64,000 bases of DNA from Formivibrio sp. (GTDB taxonomy: Bacteria; Pseudomonadota; Gammaproteobacteria; Burkholderiales; Chitinibacteraceae), in contig JARLJJ010000435.1 of the NCBI GenBank assembly GCA_031291275.1, forward strand, positions 1-64,000. The letters run 5' to 3'. Numbering within the stretch: position 1 is the stretch's first letter; each line of letters opens with the position of its first letter. Shown piece by piece: positions 1 to 10,898 of this stretch. The notes below the pieces were generated by a model that worked only from the letters and a program-made list of their open reading frames with translations, was not told where the DNA came from and ran no database searches. A program made the translations under genes and the position numbers.

Positions 1-50
1 CCGACGCGTAGTCTGGCGCTGTCTTTCGATAACACAGCCAAGGAAACGCC

Positions 51-1427
51 GTGGACCAATCCAACCGTTATGCCCGTCTTGATCTCAATGAAGCCGACCT
101 GATCGCCGCGGGCCGCCATGTCTTGTGCGCCTACATCATGAAGCCCAAGAGCGGCCATGGCTATCTGGAAACGGCTGCGCACTTCGCCGCCGAATCCTCG
201 ACCGGCACCAACGTGGAAGTCTGTACCACCGACGATTTCACCAAGGGCGTGGATGCGCTGGTGTACGAGATCGATCCGGCCAACGAGCTGATGAAGATTG
301 CCTTCCCGGTCGAGCTGTTCGATCGCAACATCATCGACGGCCGCGCCATGATGGCGTCTTTCCTGACCCTGACCATCGGCAACAACCAGGGCATGGGCGA
401 TGTGGAATACGCCAAGATGTATGATTTCTACGTGCCGCCGGTGTATCTGCAACTGTTCGACGGCCCGGCCATGAATATCGTCGACCTGTGGCGCGTACTG
501 GGTCGCCCGGTGGTCAACGGCGGCATGATCGTCGGCACCATCATCAAGCCCAAGCTCGGCCTGCGCCCGCAGCCGTTCGCCGATGCCTGCCACGAATTCT
601 GGCTCGGCGGCGATTTCATCAAGAACGACGAACCGCAAGGCAATCAAACCTTTGCGCCGCTGAAAGACACCATGCGCCGCGTGGCCGATGCCATGCGCCG
701 CGCGCAGGATGCCACCGGCGAAGTGAAGCTCTTCTCGGCCAACATCACCGCCGACGATCCCTTCGAAATGATCGCGCGGGGCGAGGCGATTCTCGACATC
801 TTCGGCGAGAACGCCAACCACGTCGCCTTCCTGGTCGATGGCTACGTGGCCGGCCCGACCGCCGTCACCACCTGCCGCCGCCAGTTTCCGAACCAGTTCC
901 TGCACTATCATCGCGCCGGCCATGGCGCCGTGACCAGCCCGCAAAGCCAGCGAGGCTATAGCGCTTTTGTACTTGGCAAGATGAGCCGCCTGCTCGGCGC
1001 GTCGGGCATCCATACCGGCACCATGGGTTTCGGCAAGATGGAAGGCGAAGGCCGAGACAAGGAAATCGCCTACATGCTGGAGCAGGATTCGGCGCAAGGC
1101 CCTTACTACCGGCAGGAATGGCTGGCGATGAAGGCCACCACGCCGATCATTTCCGGCGGCATGAATGCGCTGCGCCTGCCGGCCTTCTTCGACAATCTCG
1201 GCCATTCCAACGTAATCCAGACTTCCGGCGGCGGTGCCTTCGGTCATCGTGACGGCGGCACCGCTGGAGCCAAATCCCTGCGCCAGGCACAGGATGCCTG
1301 GCAACAGGGCATCCATCTGGTCGAGTACGCCAAGAGCCATGCCGAACTGCTCGGTGCGTTCTTCTCGTTCCAGGCCGATGCCGACCATTTCTACCCGGGC
1401 TGGCGCGACCAGCTCGGCGCCGCCTGA
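51..1427 (+). CDS. cbbM: Form II RubisCO large subunit
   Basis: Ribulose-1,5-bisphosphate carboxylase/oxygenase, form II: adds CO2 to RuBP in the cytosol, the carboxylation step of the Calvin cycle. The 458-residue product is full length and colinear with the Rhodospirillum rubrum enzyme (from memory). Visible active-site elements are Lys166 in GTIIKPKLG, the carbamylated Lys191 with metal ligands Asp193 and Glu194 in DFIKNDEP, the HYHRAGHGA segment, and loop 6 Lys329 in GFGKMEGE. The start is GTG, preceded by AAGGAA five bases upstream. No small subunit gene follows, as expected for form II. No cbbQ/cbbO activase genes lie downstream; the sequence upstream of base 1 is not visible. First gene of the visible cbb operon, 81 bp before cbbF. 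Confidence 0.98.
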   Translation: MDQSNRYARLDLNEADLIAAGRHVLCAYIMKPKSGHGYLETAAHFAAESSTGTNVEVCTTDDFTKGVDALVYEIDPANELMKIAFPVELFDRNIIDGRAMMASFLTLTIGNNQGMGDVEYAKMYDFYVPPVYLQLFDGPAMNIVDLWRVLGRPVVNGGMIVGTIIKPKLGLRPQPFADACHEFWLGGDFIKNDEPQGNQTFAPLKDTMRRVADAMRRAQDATGEVKLFSANITADDPFEMIARGEAILDIFGENANHVAFLVDGYVAGPTAVTTCRRQFPNQFLHYHRAGHGAVTSPQSQRGYSAFVLGKMSRLLGASGIHTGTMGFGKMEGEGRDKEIAYMLEQDSAQGPYYRQEWLAMKATTPIISGGMNALRLPAFFDNLGHSNVIQTSGGGAFGHRDGGTAGAKSLRQAQDAWQQGIHLVEYAKSHAELLGAFFSFQADADHFYPGWRDQLGAA

Positions 1428-1508
1428 TTCCACCGCGAACCCGCGCATAACAACAGTGATTCCCGGTGTGGCACCCGCCCGCCGGGGTATTCGATCGAGG
1501 AGAGAAAC

Positions 1509-2582
1509 ATGCTGTCCGGACGTACGACATTAGCAAAATTCCTGGTAGAACAACTGCGGGGGCATACCGGCCAGCATGATCTGGTCTCCCTGCTCAACAA
1601 CGTGGCCAATGCGGTCAAAACCATTTCATCCATGGTTTCCAAGGGTGCGCTGGACGGCAATCTGGGCTCGCTGGGCACGGAAAACGCGCAAGGGGAAATC
1701 CAGAAAAAACTGGATGTCCTCACCAACGAAGTGATGCTGGGCAATTGCGAATGGAGCGGCCAGCTTTGCGGCATGGCCTCCGAAGAAATGGCTACGCCCT
1801 ACCCGATTCCGCAGCAGTACCCGCAAGGCGAATACCTGCTGGTCTTCGATCCGCTCGATGGCTCGTCCAACATCGACATCAACATGTCGGTGGGCACGAT
1901 TTTCTCGATTCTGCGCAATGCCACGGATGCCGCGCCATCGGAACAGAGCTATCTGCAAGCGGGCGCGAAACAGCTCGCCGCCGGCTATGCGTTGTATGGC
2001 CCCGCCACCATGCTGGTGCTGACGCTGGGCCAAGGTACGCACTGCTTCACCCTGAACCGGGAATCGGGCCATTTCGTCTTGACCCACCCCAACCTGAAGA
2101 TGCCGGCCCATACCAGCGAATTTGCCATCAATACCTCCAATGCGCGCTTCTGGGAGCCGCCCGTGGCGCGTTACGTGAAGGAATGCAAGGAAGGCGCGAG
2201 CGGCCCGATGGGGCGCGATTTCAATATGCGCTGGATTGCTTCGATGGTGGCCGAAGTCCATCGCATCCTGATGCGCGGCGGCATTTTCATGTACCCGCGC
2301 GGCGGCAAGGATGCCGCGCTGCCCGACCGCCTGCGCCTGCTGTACGAAGCCAATCCGATGGCCATGCTGATCGAGCAGGCCGGCGGCATGGCCACGACCG
2401 GTCGCCAGCGCATTCTCGATATTCCGCCGCAGCAACTGCACCAGCGCGTACCGGTCATCCTCGGTTCCAGTAATGAAGTGAAGCGCATCATTCGCTATCA
2501 CACCGAACACGACAACGGTATCGATCGTCCCTTCGTTTCACCCCTGTTCCAGGAACGCAGCCTGTTCACCCAGGATTGCTGA
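1509..2582 (+). CDS. cbbF: Class I fructose-1,6-bisphosphatase
   Basis: Hydrolyses fructose-1,6-bisphosphate (and in autotrophs often sedoheptulose-1,7-bisphosphate) to regenerate RuBP precursors. The 357-residue protein has the class I metal-binding motif FDPLDGSSN (Asp114 and Asp117) and the preceding GxxASEE segment. A C-terminal GG(K)DAA-type region and a MLIEQAGG motif are typical of the family. The ATG is preceded by GGAGAGAAAC, a good ribosome site. It sits between RubisCO and phosphoribulokinase, so the Calvin-cycle role is well supported. It could equally serve gluconeogenesis if it is the only FBPase in the genome. Confidence 0.96.
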   Translation: MLSGRTTLAKFLVEQLRGHTGQHDLVSLLNNVANAVKTISSMVSKGALDGNLGSLGTENAQGEIQKKLDVLTNEVMLGNCEWSGQLCGMASEEMATPYPIPQQYPQGEYLLVFDPLDGSSNIDINMSVGTIFSILRNATDAAPSEQSYLQAGAKQLAAGYALYGPATMLVLTLGQGTHCFTLNRESGHFVLTHPNLKMPAHTSEFAINTSNARFWEPPVARYVKECKEGASGPMGRDFNMRWIASMVAEVHRILMRGGIFMYPRGGKDAALPDRLRLLYEANPMAMLIEQAGGMATTGRQRILDIPPQQLHQRVPVILGSSNEVKRIIRYHTEHDNGIDRPFVSPLFQERSLFTQDC

Positions 2583-2609
2583 GACCCATTTTCACTGGAG
2601 AAATATTGC

Positions 2610-3485
2610 ATGTCCGCCAAACATCCCGTCGTAGCGGTGACCGGCTCGTCCGGTGCGGGAACAACGTCCGTCCTGAACAGTTTTGCCCATATCTTCCGGC
2701 GCGAGGGCTTCAAGGCCCAGTTCGTGCAAGGCGATGCCTTCCACCGTTTCGACCGGCAGGCGTTGCGAACCGCAATGAAAGAAGCCGAAGACGGCGGCAA
2801 TCGCCACCTGAGCCTGTTCGGCCCGCAAACCAATCTGCTCGATGCGCTGGAAGCGCTGTTTACCCGCTATGGCCAGTCGGCCAATGGCAAAACCCGGCGC
2901 TATCTGCACGACGAGGTGGAAGCCGAGCCCTACGGCCAGGCGCCCGGCACCTTCACCCAGTGGGAAGAGATCGAAGCGGCGACCGATCTGATGCTGTATG
3001 AAGGGCTGCACGGCGGTTACGTGGATGAAAAAGTGAATATCGCCCGGCATGTCGACTTGCTGGTGGGCGTGGTACCGATCATCAATCTGGAATGGATCCA
3101 GAAACTGCATCGCGACCAGAAAATGCGCGGCTATTCTCAAGAAGCCGTGACCGACACCATCCTGCGCCGCATGCCGGATTATGTGGACCACATCTGTCCG
3201 CAGTTTTCCCGCACCCATGTGAACTTCCAGCGCGTGCCCACCGTGGATACTTCCAATCCGTTCATCGCCAAATCGATTCCTACGGCGGACGAAAGCATGG
3301 TGGTCATCCGCTTCGACAATCCCAAGGGGATCGATTTCCCCTACCTTCTCTCGATGCTGCACGACTCCTGGATGAGCCGGCCCAATACCATCGTGGTCCC
3401 GGGCGGCAAGATGGAACTGGCCATGGAATTGATCTTCACGCCGATGATCCTGCAATTGATGCACCGGGCAAAGCGCCAGCCATGA
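2610..3485 (+). CDS. cbbP: Phosphoribulokinase
   Basis: Phosphorylates ribulose-5-phosphate with ATP to form RuBP, the other reaction diagnostic of the Calvin cycle besides RubisCO. The 291-residue length fits the bacterial class I enzyme. The P-loop is the family-specific GSSGAGTTS at residues 12-20, which lacks the usual Lys of Walker A. The segment FVQGDAFHRFDR follows, and ILTPMIL-type C-terminal helices are present. The stop codon overlaps the ATG of the next gene (ATGA), so translation is probably coupled to cbbY. Confidence 0.97.
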   Translation: MSAKHPVVAVTGSSGAGTTSVLNSFAHIFRREGFKAQFVQGDAFHRFDRQALRTAMKEAEDGGNRHLSLFGPQTNLLDALEALFTRYGQSANGKTRRYLHDEVEAEPYGQAPGTFTQWEEIEAATDLMLYEGLHGGYVDEKVNIARHVDLLVGVVPIINLEWIQKLHRDQKMRGYSQEAVTDTILRRMPDYVDHICPQFSRTHVNFQRVPTVDTSNPFIAKSIPTADESMVVIRFDNPKGIDFPYLLSMLHDSWMSRPNTIVVPGGKMELAMELIFTPMILQLMHRAKRQP

Positions 3486-4237
3486 CGAACATTTCCAACA
3501 GGCTGGATAAACCACCGCGACTACGCGCCCTGCTTTGGGACGTCGACGGCACGCTGGCCGAAACCGAGCCTCATGGCCACTTGCCGGCATTCAACCATGC
3601 CTTTCGGGAAACAGGCTTGCCTTGGCATTGGAGCGACGAGGAATATGAGCGGCTGCTGGATATCACCGGCGGCAGGGAACGTATCCAGCGCTACGCCGAG
3701 GAAAACGATCCGGCGCGCACCCGGCATCCGGACTGGCCACGCCAGCTCGATCAGCTGTATCGGCTGAAAACGCAGCGCTATGCCGTTACCGTTGCCTGCG
3801 GGGCCATCACCCTGCGCCCCGGCGTATTGAATCTGATACGCGAAGCGCATCAAGCCGGCTGCAAGCAGGCCATCGTGACCACGACGGCCGCCAGTAATGT
3901 CGCGGCGCTGTTGTCACACCATATCGGCACGCACTGGCGCGACCTGTTTTCCTGCTTGGTATGCGGGGAGGATGTGGCCGAGAAAAAACCGCACCCGGAA
4001 GCTTATCTGAAGGCGCTGCAGGAACTGGCCCTGCCGGCAGAGTCCTGCCTGGCCATCGAGGATTCTCCCAACGGATTCATCGCCGCGCGGAAAGCCGGAT
4101 TGGCCTGCCTGATCACCCGCAGCCACTTCTTTCCCGGCAATGACTATGACGATGCGTTGGTCGTTTGCGAGCAATTGCCGGTGAAAATCTCGTTTGCCGA
4201 GCTGGCGCAGACGTTTTCGTCGCACGTTACAATCTGA
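3482..4237 (+). CDS. cbbY: CbbY-type HAD sugar phosphatase
   Basis: HAD-superfamily phosphatase of 251 residues. It carries the nucleophile motif DVDGT (Asp20 nucleophile, Asp22 acid/base), a helical cap (about residues 33-110), a VTTTAAS motif II and EDSPNG motif IV. Characterised CbbY enzymes dephosphorylate xylulose-1,5-bisphosphate, an inhibitory RubisCO by-product. Phosphoglycolate phosphatase (CbbZ) is the main alternative, but the [15 protein letters not shown] stretch resembles CbbY. The start was chosen at the ATG overlapping the cbbP stop by four bases, because the longer reading frame upstream runs through cbbP. The operon position supports a role in RubisCO metabolite repair. Confidence 0.88.
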   Translation: MTNISNRLDKPPRLRALLWDVDGTLAETEPHGHLPAFNHAFRETGLPWHWSDEEYERLLDITGGRERIQRYAEENDPARTRHPDWPRQLDQLYRLKTQRYAVTVACGAITLRPGVLNLIREAHQAGCKQAIVTTTAASNVAALLSHHIGTHWRDLFSCLVCGEDVAEKKPHPEAYLKALQELALPAESCLAIEDSPNGFIAARKAGLACLITRSHFFPGNDYDDALVVCEQLPVKISFAELAQTFSSHVTI

Positions 4238-4250
4238 TCAGGAAATTACC

Positions 4251-4925
4251 ATGCCGAATTTTCGCATTGCTCCCAGCCTGCTTGCTGCCGATTTTTCCCG
4301 TCTGGGCGAGGAAATGAACAGCGTGGTCGCCGCCGGCGCCGATTTGATCCATTTCGATGTCATGGACAACCACTACGTGCCGAACCTGAGTTTCGGTCCG
4401 CGGGTATGCGAGGCGATCCGCCCGCACACCCGCGTTCCCATCGATGTGCACCTGATGGTGACACCAGTAGATCGCATCATTCCCGATTTCGTCCGGGCGG
4501 GCGCCGATATCATCACCTTCCACCCGGAAGCCGCCGACCACGTTGACCGCAGCCTGGGCTTGATCCGCGATTGCGGCTGCAAGGCCGGGCTCGTGTTCAA
4601 CCCGGCTACCTCGCTGCATCATCTCAATTACGTGATGGACAAGATCGATGTGATCCTGCTGATGTCGGTCAATCCGGGTTTCGGTGGTCAGTCGTTCACT
4701 CCCGCCACGCTGGAAAAAGCCCGCGCCGCGCGTGCCCGCATCGACGAATACACGGCGCGCACCGGGCGGGAAATCTGGCTGGAGATCGACGGCGGGGTCA
4801 AGGTGGAGAATATTCGTGCCATTGCCGCCGCCGGCGTGGATACTTTCGTCGCCGGCTCGGCCATTTTCGGCCAGTCCGATTACACTGCCATCATCAATGC
4901 CATGCGGGAGGAGCTCAAAGAATGA
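4251..4925 (+). CDS. rpe: Ribulose-phosphate 3-epimerase
   Basis: Interconverts ribulose-5-phosphate and xylulose-5-phosphate in the Calvin and pentose phosphate pathways; cytosolic TIM barrel. The 224-residue protein begins [11 protein letters not shown] and contains [12 protein letters not shown] with metal-binding His/Asp. [11 protein letters not shown] and the phosphate-binding [11 protein letters not shown] are also present. The start ATG at this position gives the usual family length and follows AGGAAATTACC. An upstream in-frame start would add 19 residues overlapping cbbY. The stop overlaps the next ATG (ATGA). Confidence 0.96.
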   Translation: MPNFRIAPSLLAADFSRLGEEMNSVVAAGADLIHFDVMDNHYVPNLSFGPRVCEAIRPHTRVPIDVHLMVTPVDRIIPDFVRAGADIITFHPEAADHVDRSLGLIRDCGCKAGLVFNPATSLHHLNYVMDKIDVILLMSVNPGFGGQSFTPATLEKARAARARIDEYTARTGREIWLEIDGGVKVENIRAIAAAGVDTFVAGSAIFGQSDYTAIINAMREELKE

Positions 4926-5617
4926 AAGGTTTTTTCGACGCCTCGCAGGACGAAGTCGCCCGGCTGATCCTGATCCGCCACGGTCGTACCGTTTCCAACC
5001 AGGAAGGCCGCATCCTGGGCACGACCGATGATCCGCTCGAAGCACACGGCCTGCTGCAAGCCGAAGCGCTGGCAGAACGGATGACCGAGTACGGGGTCAA
5101 TGCGCTCTACGCCAGCCCGCTGTCCCGCGCCCGGCAAACTGCCGCGGCCATCAGCCGGTGCGTGGGTGTCGATGTCCAGATCGACCCGGACCTGATCGAA
5201 TACGATTTCGGTGAACTGTCCGATTTCACGATCCATGCGCTCAAGGAACAGAAACCCGTGTTATTCGAAGAGATCAATGTCTGGATCAACATGGGGCCGG
5301 TCGCCAGCATGCCCCGGCCGGTCCTGCAAAATGCGGAAAGCATGGCGCAATTGGCCACGCGCGCATTGCGTTTTGGCGAGAAGATCGTGACCCAACATCA
5401 GGGCAACGTGGTCGCTGCCGTGGCACATGCCGGCATCATCCGCGCCATGCTGACGCTGTGGGCCGGCGGTTCGCTGGAAAACCGCTTCCCGTTCCGCTCC
5501 GACAACGCCTCGATCAGCGTGGTGGATTTCTATCACGGCGTACCCTGCATCCGCTTGTTCAACGACATCACCCACCTGAAAACAAAACTGGGATTCGGTC
5601 GGCCGGTGGTTTTATAG
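4922..5617 (+). CDS. Histidine phosphatase family protein (phosphoglycerate mutase-like)
   Basis: Branch-1 histidine phosphatase of 231 residues with the RHG motif (LIRHGRT, catalytic His20), the [11 protein letters not shown] box and the second His in [10 protein letters not shown]. The short N-terminal [11 protein letters not shown] extension precedes the fold. The family includes cofactor-dependent phosphoglycerate mutases and many sugar-phosphate phosphatases. The sequence alone does not decide the substrate. Because it is the last gene of the cbb operon and translationally coupled to rpe (ATGA overlap), a Calvin-cycle substrate is likely. A mutase role on 3-phosphoglycerate or a clean-up phosphatase role are both possible. 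Confidence 0.85.
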   Translation: MKGFFDASQDEVARLILIRHGRTVSNQEGRILGTTDDPLEAHGLLQAEALAERMTEYGVNALYASPLSRARQTAAAISRCVGVDVQIDPDLIEYDFGELSDFTIHALKEQKPVLFEEINVWINMGPVASMPRPVLQNAESMAQLATRALRFGEKIVTQHQGNVVAAVAHAGIIRAMLTLWAGGSLENRFPFRSDNASISVVDFYHGVPCIRLFNDITHLKTKLGFGRPVVL

Positions 5618-5711
5618 GCCCCCGGCCAAACCGTTATTGCATGTGGTTCAGAAACTGGGACTCAGGAGTCCATCGAACTCATTGCCGAGTGGGTTACTGA
5701 TATTTCCAGAC

Positions 5712-5984
5712 TCAAGAACGGGCACCAAACAGATATCGTTGCTCAATGGCCGCCGGTATAGCAGAACCTTTTCCTGGTTGATATGGGAGCAACATTTCGC
5801 GCAGACGCAGAACGTTGATCAACACTTCTTCATCCGTCGTACTTTCTTCAATCTCATCCAGACGAGCGCGTGCATATTGCGAGTCATTTTTCAAACGCTC
5901 CAGATCCACACTTTGATCCAGTTCCCGTCGAACCTGTAGTTTAAGGCGCGCCAAGAGGCGCAATAGTTCGATGTGTTCGTCCAT
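5712..5984 (-). CDS. Small hypothetical protein, helical
   Basis: A 90-residue protein I do not recognise. It is rich in Leu, Arg, Glu and Asp and looks helical throughout (a run of heptad-like leucines in residues 6-30), ending in a basic ARS tail. There is no signal peptide and no membrane segment. The ATG is preceded on the minus strand by GTGGAGAT, a plausible ribosome site. It is convergent with the cbb operon and lies in an otherwise sparse region, so it is probably monocistronic. Real coding status is likely but unproven. Confidence 0.55.
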   Translation of the reverse strand: MDEHIELLRLLARLKLQVRRELDQSVDLERLKNDSQYARARLDEIEESTTDEEVLINVLRLREMLLPYQPGKGSAIPAAIEQRYLFGARS

Positions 5985-6286
5985 ATCTCCACTTCTCTCT
6001 TATTAAAGTCATTAGGTCATAGCAAGCAGCAAGCGGCGTGCCAACTCCGCCCTGGTTTAGTGAGGCCATATTTCATCAAGCACCGACACAAGATCGGCAA
6101 TCAAGCCTCACAACAGTGCATCAGCCAACGCCTTGATGGTGCATTTAATTACAGTTTTACAGAAAAGATGACATCACAGTTGTTCATTGTTTTGCGCTGT
6201 TTGCATAAATAACCTAACTGTCTGGCTCTGTCGCACTTGCGAGTGGCGCGAGAAAATGGCAACAGTATAAACAAGGGGACGCAATC
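5985..6286. other. Intergenic region between divergent small genes
   Basis: About 300 bp, AT-richer than the cbb operon, between the divergent hypothetical gene and the DUF2917 gene. No open frame with a credible start, no tRNA and no strong inverted repeat was seen. A TATAAA hexamer at 6266-6271, about 16 bases before the DUF2917 leader's ribosome site, could be the -10 of that gene. Confidence 0.5.
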
Positions 6287-6583
6287 ATGAAGACAACTAC
6301 CCGACCATCTCGCTCTGTCATACAGCTGACCGAACAACAAGGTGCATTCATCGTCTGCGAAGAAGGCCAGCTGTGGTTGACCGACAATGGCGATGATATT
6401 GTGCTCACACATGGTGAACGCCATCAGATTCAGGGACAGCAAGCCGTGGTGATCGAGTCGCTACGCCTTAACAGCCGTTTTCGCTTGGACGGGGTACAGG
6501 AACAACCGACCGGCTGGCTCGGAAAACTGCACAGCGCCCTGCACCATTTACACACCACCCGCCAGCCGCACGCCCACGCCTGA
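6287..6583 (+). CDS. DUF2917 domain protein
   Basis: A 98-residue protein with a small beta-rich core (IVCEEGQLWLTDNGDDIVL, then HGERHQIQGQQAVVIESL). This matches my memory of DUF2917, a short cupin-like family of unknown function common in Betaproteobacteria. The C-terminus is His-rich (HHLHTTRQPHAHA) and could bind metal, though this is speculative. AGGGGA lies 8 bases before the ATG. It stands alone, 140 bp upstream of the PhzF-family gene on the same strand. Confidence 0.65.
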   Translation: MKTTTRPSRSVIQLTEQQGAFIVCEEGQLWLTDNGDDIVLTHGERHQIQGQQAVVIESLRLNSRFRLDGVQEQPTGWLGKLHSALHHLHTTRQPHAHA

Positions 6584-6722
6584 TTCCAGGGTGATATCTT
6601 TCCAACCACAGCAAGGCTCACGATAGCCTTGCTGTTCTTGTTGCCTGCTTTTGTCTCTTGACATACTCTTGGCACAATAACTGCCATCCAACACTTGTTT
6701 CCTCTTGCCAAGTCAATCACCC

Positions 6723-7508
6723 ATGAAAATTCCGATCTATCAGGTTGACGCCTTTACTCAAGGCCCGTTTACCGGCAACCCTGCTGCAGTCTGCCTACTG
6801 GACAGTTGGCCCAGCGCCGTATTGATGCAGCAAATTGCCGTCGAGAACAACCACTCTGAAACTGCTTTTGTGGTTCGGGAAGGCACTGCATTCAGAATCC
6901 GTTGGTTCACCACCACCACAGAGATTGATCTTTGTGGCCATGCCACACTGGCAGCGGCTTTTATTCTGTTTATGGAAAAATTGGTCGATGGCAATCGCTG
7001 CCTATTTTTCTCGGCATCCGGTGAATTGCCCGTTTTCCTGGAACTTGATGGCTCGCTCAGCATGCTTTTCCCGACGATGGAAGCCATGCCCTGCAAAGCG
7101 CCGGCACTGTTGGAAGCGGCATTAGGCGTGGATGCGCAAGCCATTCTTGTCGCACGCGACTATCTGGTTATTTTGAAAGACGAAGAACAGGTTGCTGCGT
7201 TGACACCCAGCATGGCGCTTCTTGCAGAAATCCGTGACTGCCTGGGCGTGATCGTGACAGCACCAGGGAAGAACGTTGATTTCGTTTCACGCTTTTTTTC
7301 GCCCAATGCCGGCAATCCGGAAGATCCGGCTACCGGATCGGCACACTGCACGCTGACACCGTATTGGGCCAAGCGACTGAATAAAAACCGCCTTCAGGCG
7401 CAGCAGCTATCTTTACGCGGCGGCACCATCAATTGCGAACTGCGCGAAGATGGCATCATGATCAATGGCAAAGCCGTGCTGTATATGAAGGGCGAAATAT
7501 TTGTCTGA
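6723..7508 (+). CDS. PhzF-family isomerase/epimerase
   Basis: Member of the PhzF phenazine-biosynthesis-like fold, which resembles diaminopimelate epimerase but is cofactor-free. The 261-residue protein begins IPIYQVDAFTQGPFTGNPAAVC. It has the family Glu in NNHSETAFV, the CGHATLAAA motif and the GSAHCTL motif near the C-terminus. Most relatives are of unknown substrate; no phenazine genes are nearby, so a phenazine role is not supported. The start was chosen at the ATG beginning MKIPIYQ rather than an upstream in-frame start. It is convergent with the MocR regulator, the two stop codons lying only about 6 bp apart. Confidence 0.88.
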   Translation: MKIPIYQVDAFTQGPFTGNPAAVCLLDSWPSAVLMQQIAVENNHSETAFVVREGTAFRIRWFTTTTEIDLCGHATLAAAFILFMEKLVDGNRCLFFSASGELPVFLELDGSLSMLFPTMEAMPCKAPALLEAALGVDAQAILVARDYLVILKDEEQVAALTPSMALLAEIRDCLGVIVTAPGKNVDFVSRFFSPNAGNPEDPATGSAHCTLTPYWAKRLNKNRLQAQQLSLRGGTINCELREDGIMINGKAVLYMKGEIFV

Positions 7509-7514
7509 CCGCGA

Positions 7515-8975
7515 TCAGTCGCCTTGGATAATACCGGCAGCCAGATCGCCAAGGCGCTGAATAGCCCGTTCATGCCGCATGGTCCACGGCTCGACACAGC
7601 AGATCCGCAGGCAATTGCGGTAGCTATGGCTAGGAGAAAATAACGGGCCTGGCGTAAAGCTGATGCCTTCAGCCAGTGCCTTTTGCAGCAGAATAAGTAC
7701 ATCTACCGCTGGATTCAACTCCAGCCACAATACATACCCGCCTTGTGGAACATGGAGCCGGCTGTCCGCAGGGAAGAAACGCTGGATCGCCGCCACCGCA
7801 CTGGCCACCTGTTCGGCACACGCCTTGCGCAAGCGGCGCAAATGATGTTCATAACCGCCGCTTTCCAGAAAACGGGCAATCGTCCGCTGCAACAGCATCG
7901 AGGTTGAATAGGTATTGATGAACTTGAGCGATTCCAGCTCACGCTGAAAGCGCCCAGCCACGACCCAGCCCACACGGAAACCGGGTGCAACCACTTTGGT
8001 AAATGAAGCGATTTGCATCACGTTGCCATCACGATCAAAGGCCTTGGCCGGGCGTGGTCGATCGCCGTGGTAACAGAACTCACCGTAGATATCGTCCTCA
8101 ATCAACGGTATCCGCCGCTCAGAAAGCATTTCCACCAGCCGCTTTTTATTTTCATCCGGCATCAAGCTCCCCAAAGGATTGGAGAAATTTGGCAAAAGCA
8201 CGCATGCCTTGACAGCATTGTCACGCGTGGCCAATTCCAGAGCCTCGATCGAGATACCCGTCTGCGGATGCGTTGGGATTTCCAGCGCCTTGAGGCGGAA
8301 ACTTTCCAGTATCTGCAATAATCCAAAATACGCAGGGGATTCAATGGCGACCACATCACCGGGCTGAGTCACGGCGCGCAAACACAGATTGAGCGCCTCC
8401 AAGCCACCGTGGGTGATCAGGATATCCTCGGCATCGATATGACCGCCCCAAGCCAAAGCACGCCGTGCAATCTGCCGACGAAGCTCCAGATCGCCCACCG
8501 GCTTGCCGTAATCGGACAACATCTCTGGATCCTGACGAGTCACCTGCGCCAAAATTCTTTGTAACTGTTGATTGGGATAGAGTTTGGGTGAAAGGATCGC
8601 CAGGCCAAAATCCACCTTGATATCGTGCAATCGCGCCAGCTCGGATGGCTGCAGCAAGGGATCGATCACGACTTCAGACGGATTTTTCGGTGGCTGGGTT
8701 AAATCCGGGACAGCAAAGCCTCGTTGCGCCCGCACATAGAAGCCAGATTGTGGGCGCGCTTCAATATAGCCACGATCTTCAAGCTCACGATAGGCTTCCA
8801 TCACCGTGGTCAAACTGACTTGACGCTGTGATGACAGTTTGCGTATCGATGGCAACTTCTCTCCGGCCTGTAATACGCCAGAGGTAATAGCCTGCGCCAA
8901 TTCCTCAGCCATCTTGTAATAGAGCGTCCCGGTACGGCGAGACGGCTGAGCAGACATAATAGAGAGATCGGTCAT
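7515..8975 (-). CDS. MocR/PdxR-type GntR regulator with aminotransferase domain
   Basis: A 486-residue chimera. An N-terminal GntR winged helix-turn-helix (about residues 15-85: LPSIRKLSSQ, TTVMEAYRELEDRGYIEARP) is joined to a class I aminotransferase-like domain that should bind PLP. The domain includes THGGLEALNL, DDIYGEF and the Schiff-base Lys in SFTKVVAPGFRVGW. MocR regulators sense PLP or amino compounds; the target here is unknown. The ATG at 8975 has AAGG five bases upstream. A strong dyad covers the promoter (see 8986-9026), suggesting autoregulation. No pyridoxal biosynthesis or transport gene is adjacent. Confidence 0.9.
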   Translation of the reverse strand: MTDLSIMSAQPSRRTGTLYYKMAEELAQAITSGVLQAGEKLPSIRKLSSQRQVSLTTVMEAYRELEDRGYIEARPQSGFYVRAQRGFAVPDLTQPPKNPSEVVIDPLLQPSELARLHDIKVDFGLAILSPKLYPNQQLQRILAQVTRQDPEMLSDYGKPVGDLELRRQIARRALAWGGHIDAEDILITHGGLEALNLCLRAVTQPGDVVAIESPAYFGLLQILESFRLKALEIPTHPQTGISIEALELATRDNAVKACVLLPNFSNPLGSLMPDENKKRLVEMLSERRIPLIEDDIYGEFCYHGDRPRPAKAFDRDGNVMQIASFTKVVAPGFRVGWVVAGRFQRELESLKFINTYSTSMLLQRTIARFLESGGYEHHLRRLRKACAEQVASAVAAIQRFFPADSRLHVPQGGYVLWLELNPAVDVLILLQKALAEGISFTPGPLFSPSHSYRNCLRICCVEPWTMRHERAIQRLGDLAAGIIQGD

Positions 8976-8985
8976 AGTACCTTCA

Positions 8986-9026
8986 TGTTATCCCGTGACT
9001 ATAGCTGAGTCACATTAGGGATAACA
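8986..9026 (-). promoter_or_regulatory. Dyad operator/promoter of the MocR gene
   Basis: Two nested inverted repeats lie 11 bp upstream of the MocR start. The outer arms are TGTTATCCC (8986-8994) and GGGATAACA (9018-9026). The inner arms are GTGACT (8995-9000) and AGTCAC (9008-9013). On the minus strand TATAGT (9003-8998) inside the dyad looks like a -10 hexamer. The arrangement suggests an autoregulatory operator; binding is inferred. Confidence 0.6.
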
Positions 9027-9065
9027 GGAACACTCAACCAGAAGGTTTGCTGAAAACTGTTATGG

Positions 9066-9437
9066 TCAGCGACTAGCAGCAGAGACGTCATTGACCTGAC
9101 TAGCCACTCCGGGCGCGGAAGCATCCGCTTGGCTGGCATTGATCGATGAGGAAATCGAAGGTTTGTGTTTATCGAGAATTTGGAAAAATATTTCGTCAGA
9201 CTTTACCATGCCCAGCTCGTTCCGAGCCCGCTCTTCAATGGCATCAGTGCCCGTTTTCAAATCACTGACTTCCGCTTCCAGCGCATCATTGCGTTCTTGC
9301 AATTTGCCGTTATTTGCTTTGCTCTCGGCAACCTGCTGATCCAGCTGCCAAACCCGCAGCCAGCCCCCTTTACCGACCCAGAGCGGCCATTGCAGCGCAG
9401 CGATCAACACAGCAAAAATAATGGCAAGCAAACGCAT
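9066..9437 (-). CDS. ftsB: Cell division protein FtsB
   Basis: Bitopic inner-membrane divisome protein that works with FtsL and FtsQ. The 123-residue product has an N-terminal membrane helix (about residues 2-22, [18 protein letters not shown]). A periplasmic coiled coil follows ([24 protein letters not shown]), then the ARNELGMVK motif characteristic of FtsB, and a Ser/Ala-rich tail longer than in E. coli. The start is the ATG giving MRLLAII; a TTG six codons upstream is possible but lies close to the eno terminator. It follows eno, the standard neighbourhood in Beta- and Gammaproteobacteria. Confidence 0.92.
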   Translation of the reverse strand: MRLLAIIFAVLIAALQWPLWVGKGGWLRVWQLDQQVAESKANNGKLQERNDALEAEVSDLKTGTDAIEERARNELGMVKSDEIFFQILDKHKPSISSSINASQADASAPGVASQVNDVSAASR

Positions 9438-9452
9438 GTAGTGGAATCCAGA

Positions 9453-9482
9453 CAAAAGAAAACCGGAGCCTAGGCTCCGGTT
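9453..9482 (-). terminator. Intrinsic terminator after eno
   Basis: Perfect palindrome AACCGGAGCC-TA-GGCTCCGGTT (9461-9482), followed on the minus strand by TTTTCTTTT. It lies 33 bp after the eno stop and before ftsB, so ftsB expression may depend on readthrough or its own promoter. Confidence 0.8.
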
Positions 9483-9515
9483 CGCATGTTACACCATCCA
9501 ATGCTTGGCGTCGTC

Positions 9516-10829
<1,314 letters not shown>

Positions 10830-10898
10830 TTAAAACAAGCCTAGCTACAAAAAATAACCGTAGGAAAGTAACACAGTCCAGTTAAAAAAATCGTGCGC

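Noticed and set aside
6723-7508. Phenazine biosynthesis role for the PhzF-like gene
   Set aside because: No other phz genes nearby; the family is broad and mostly of unknown function.
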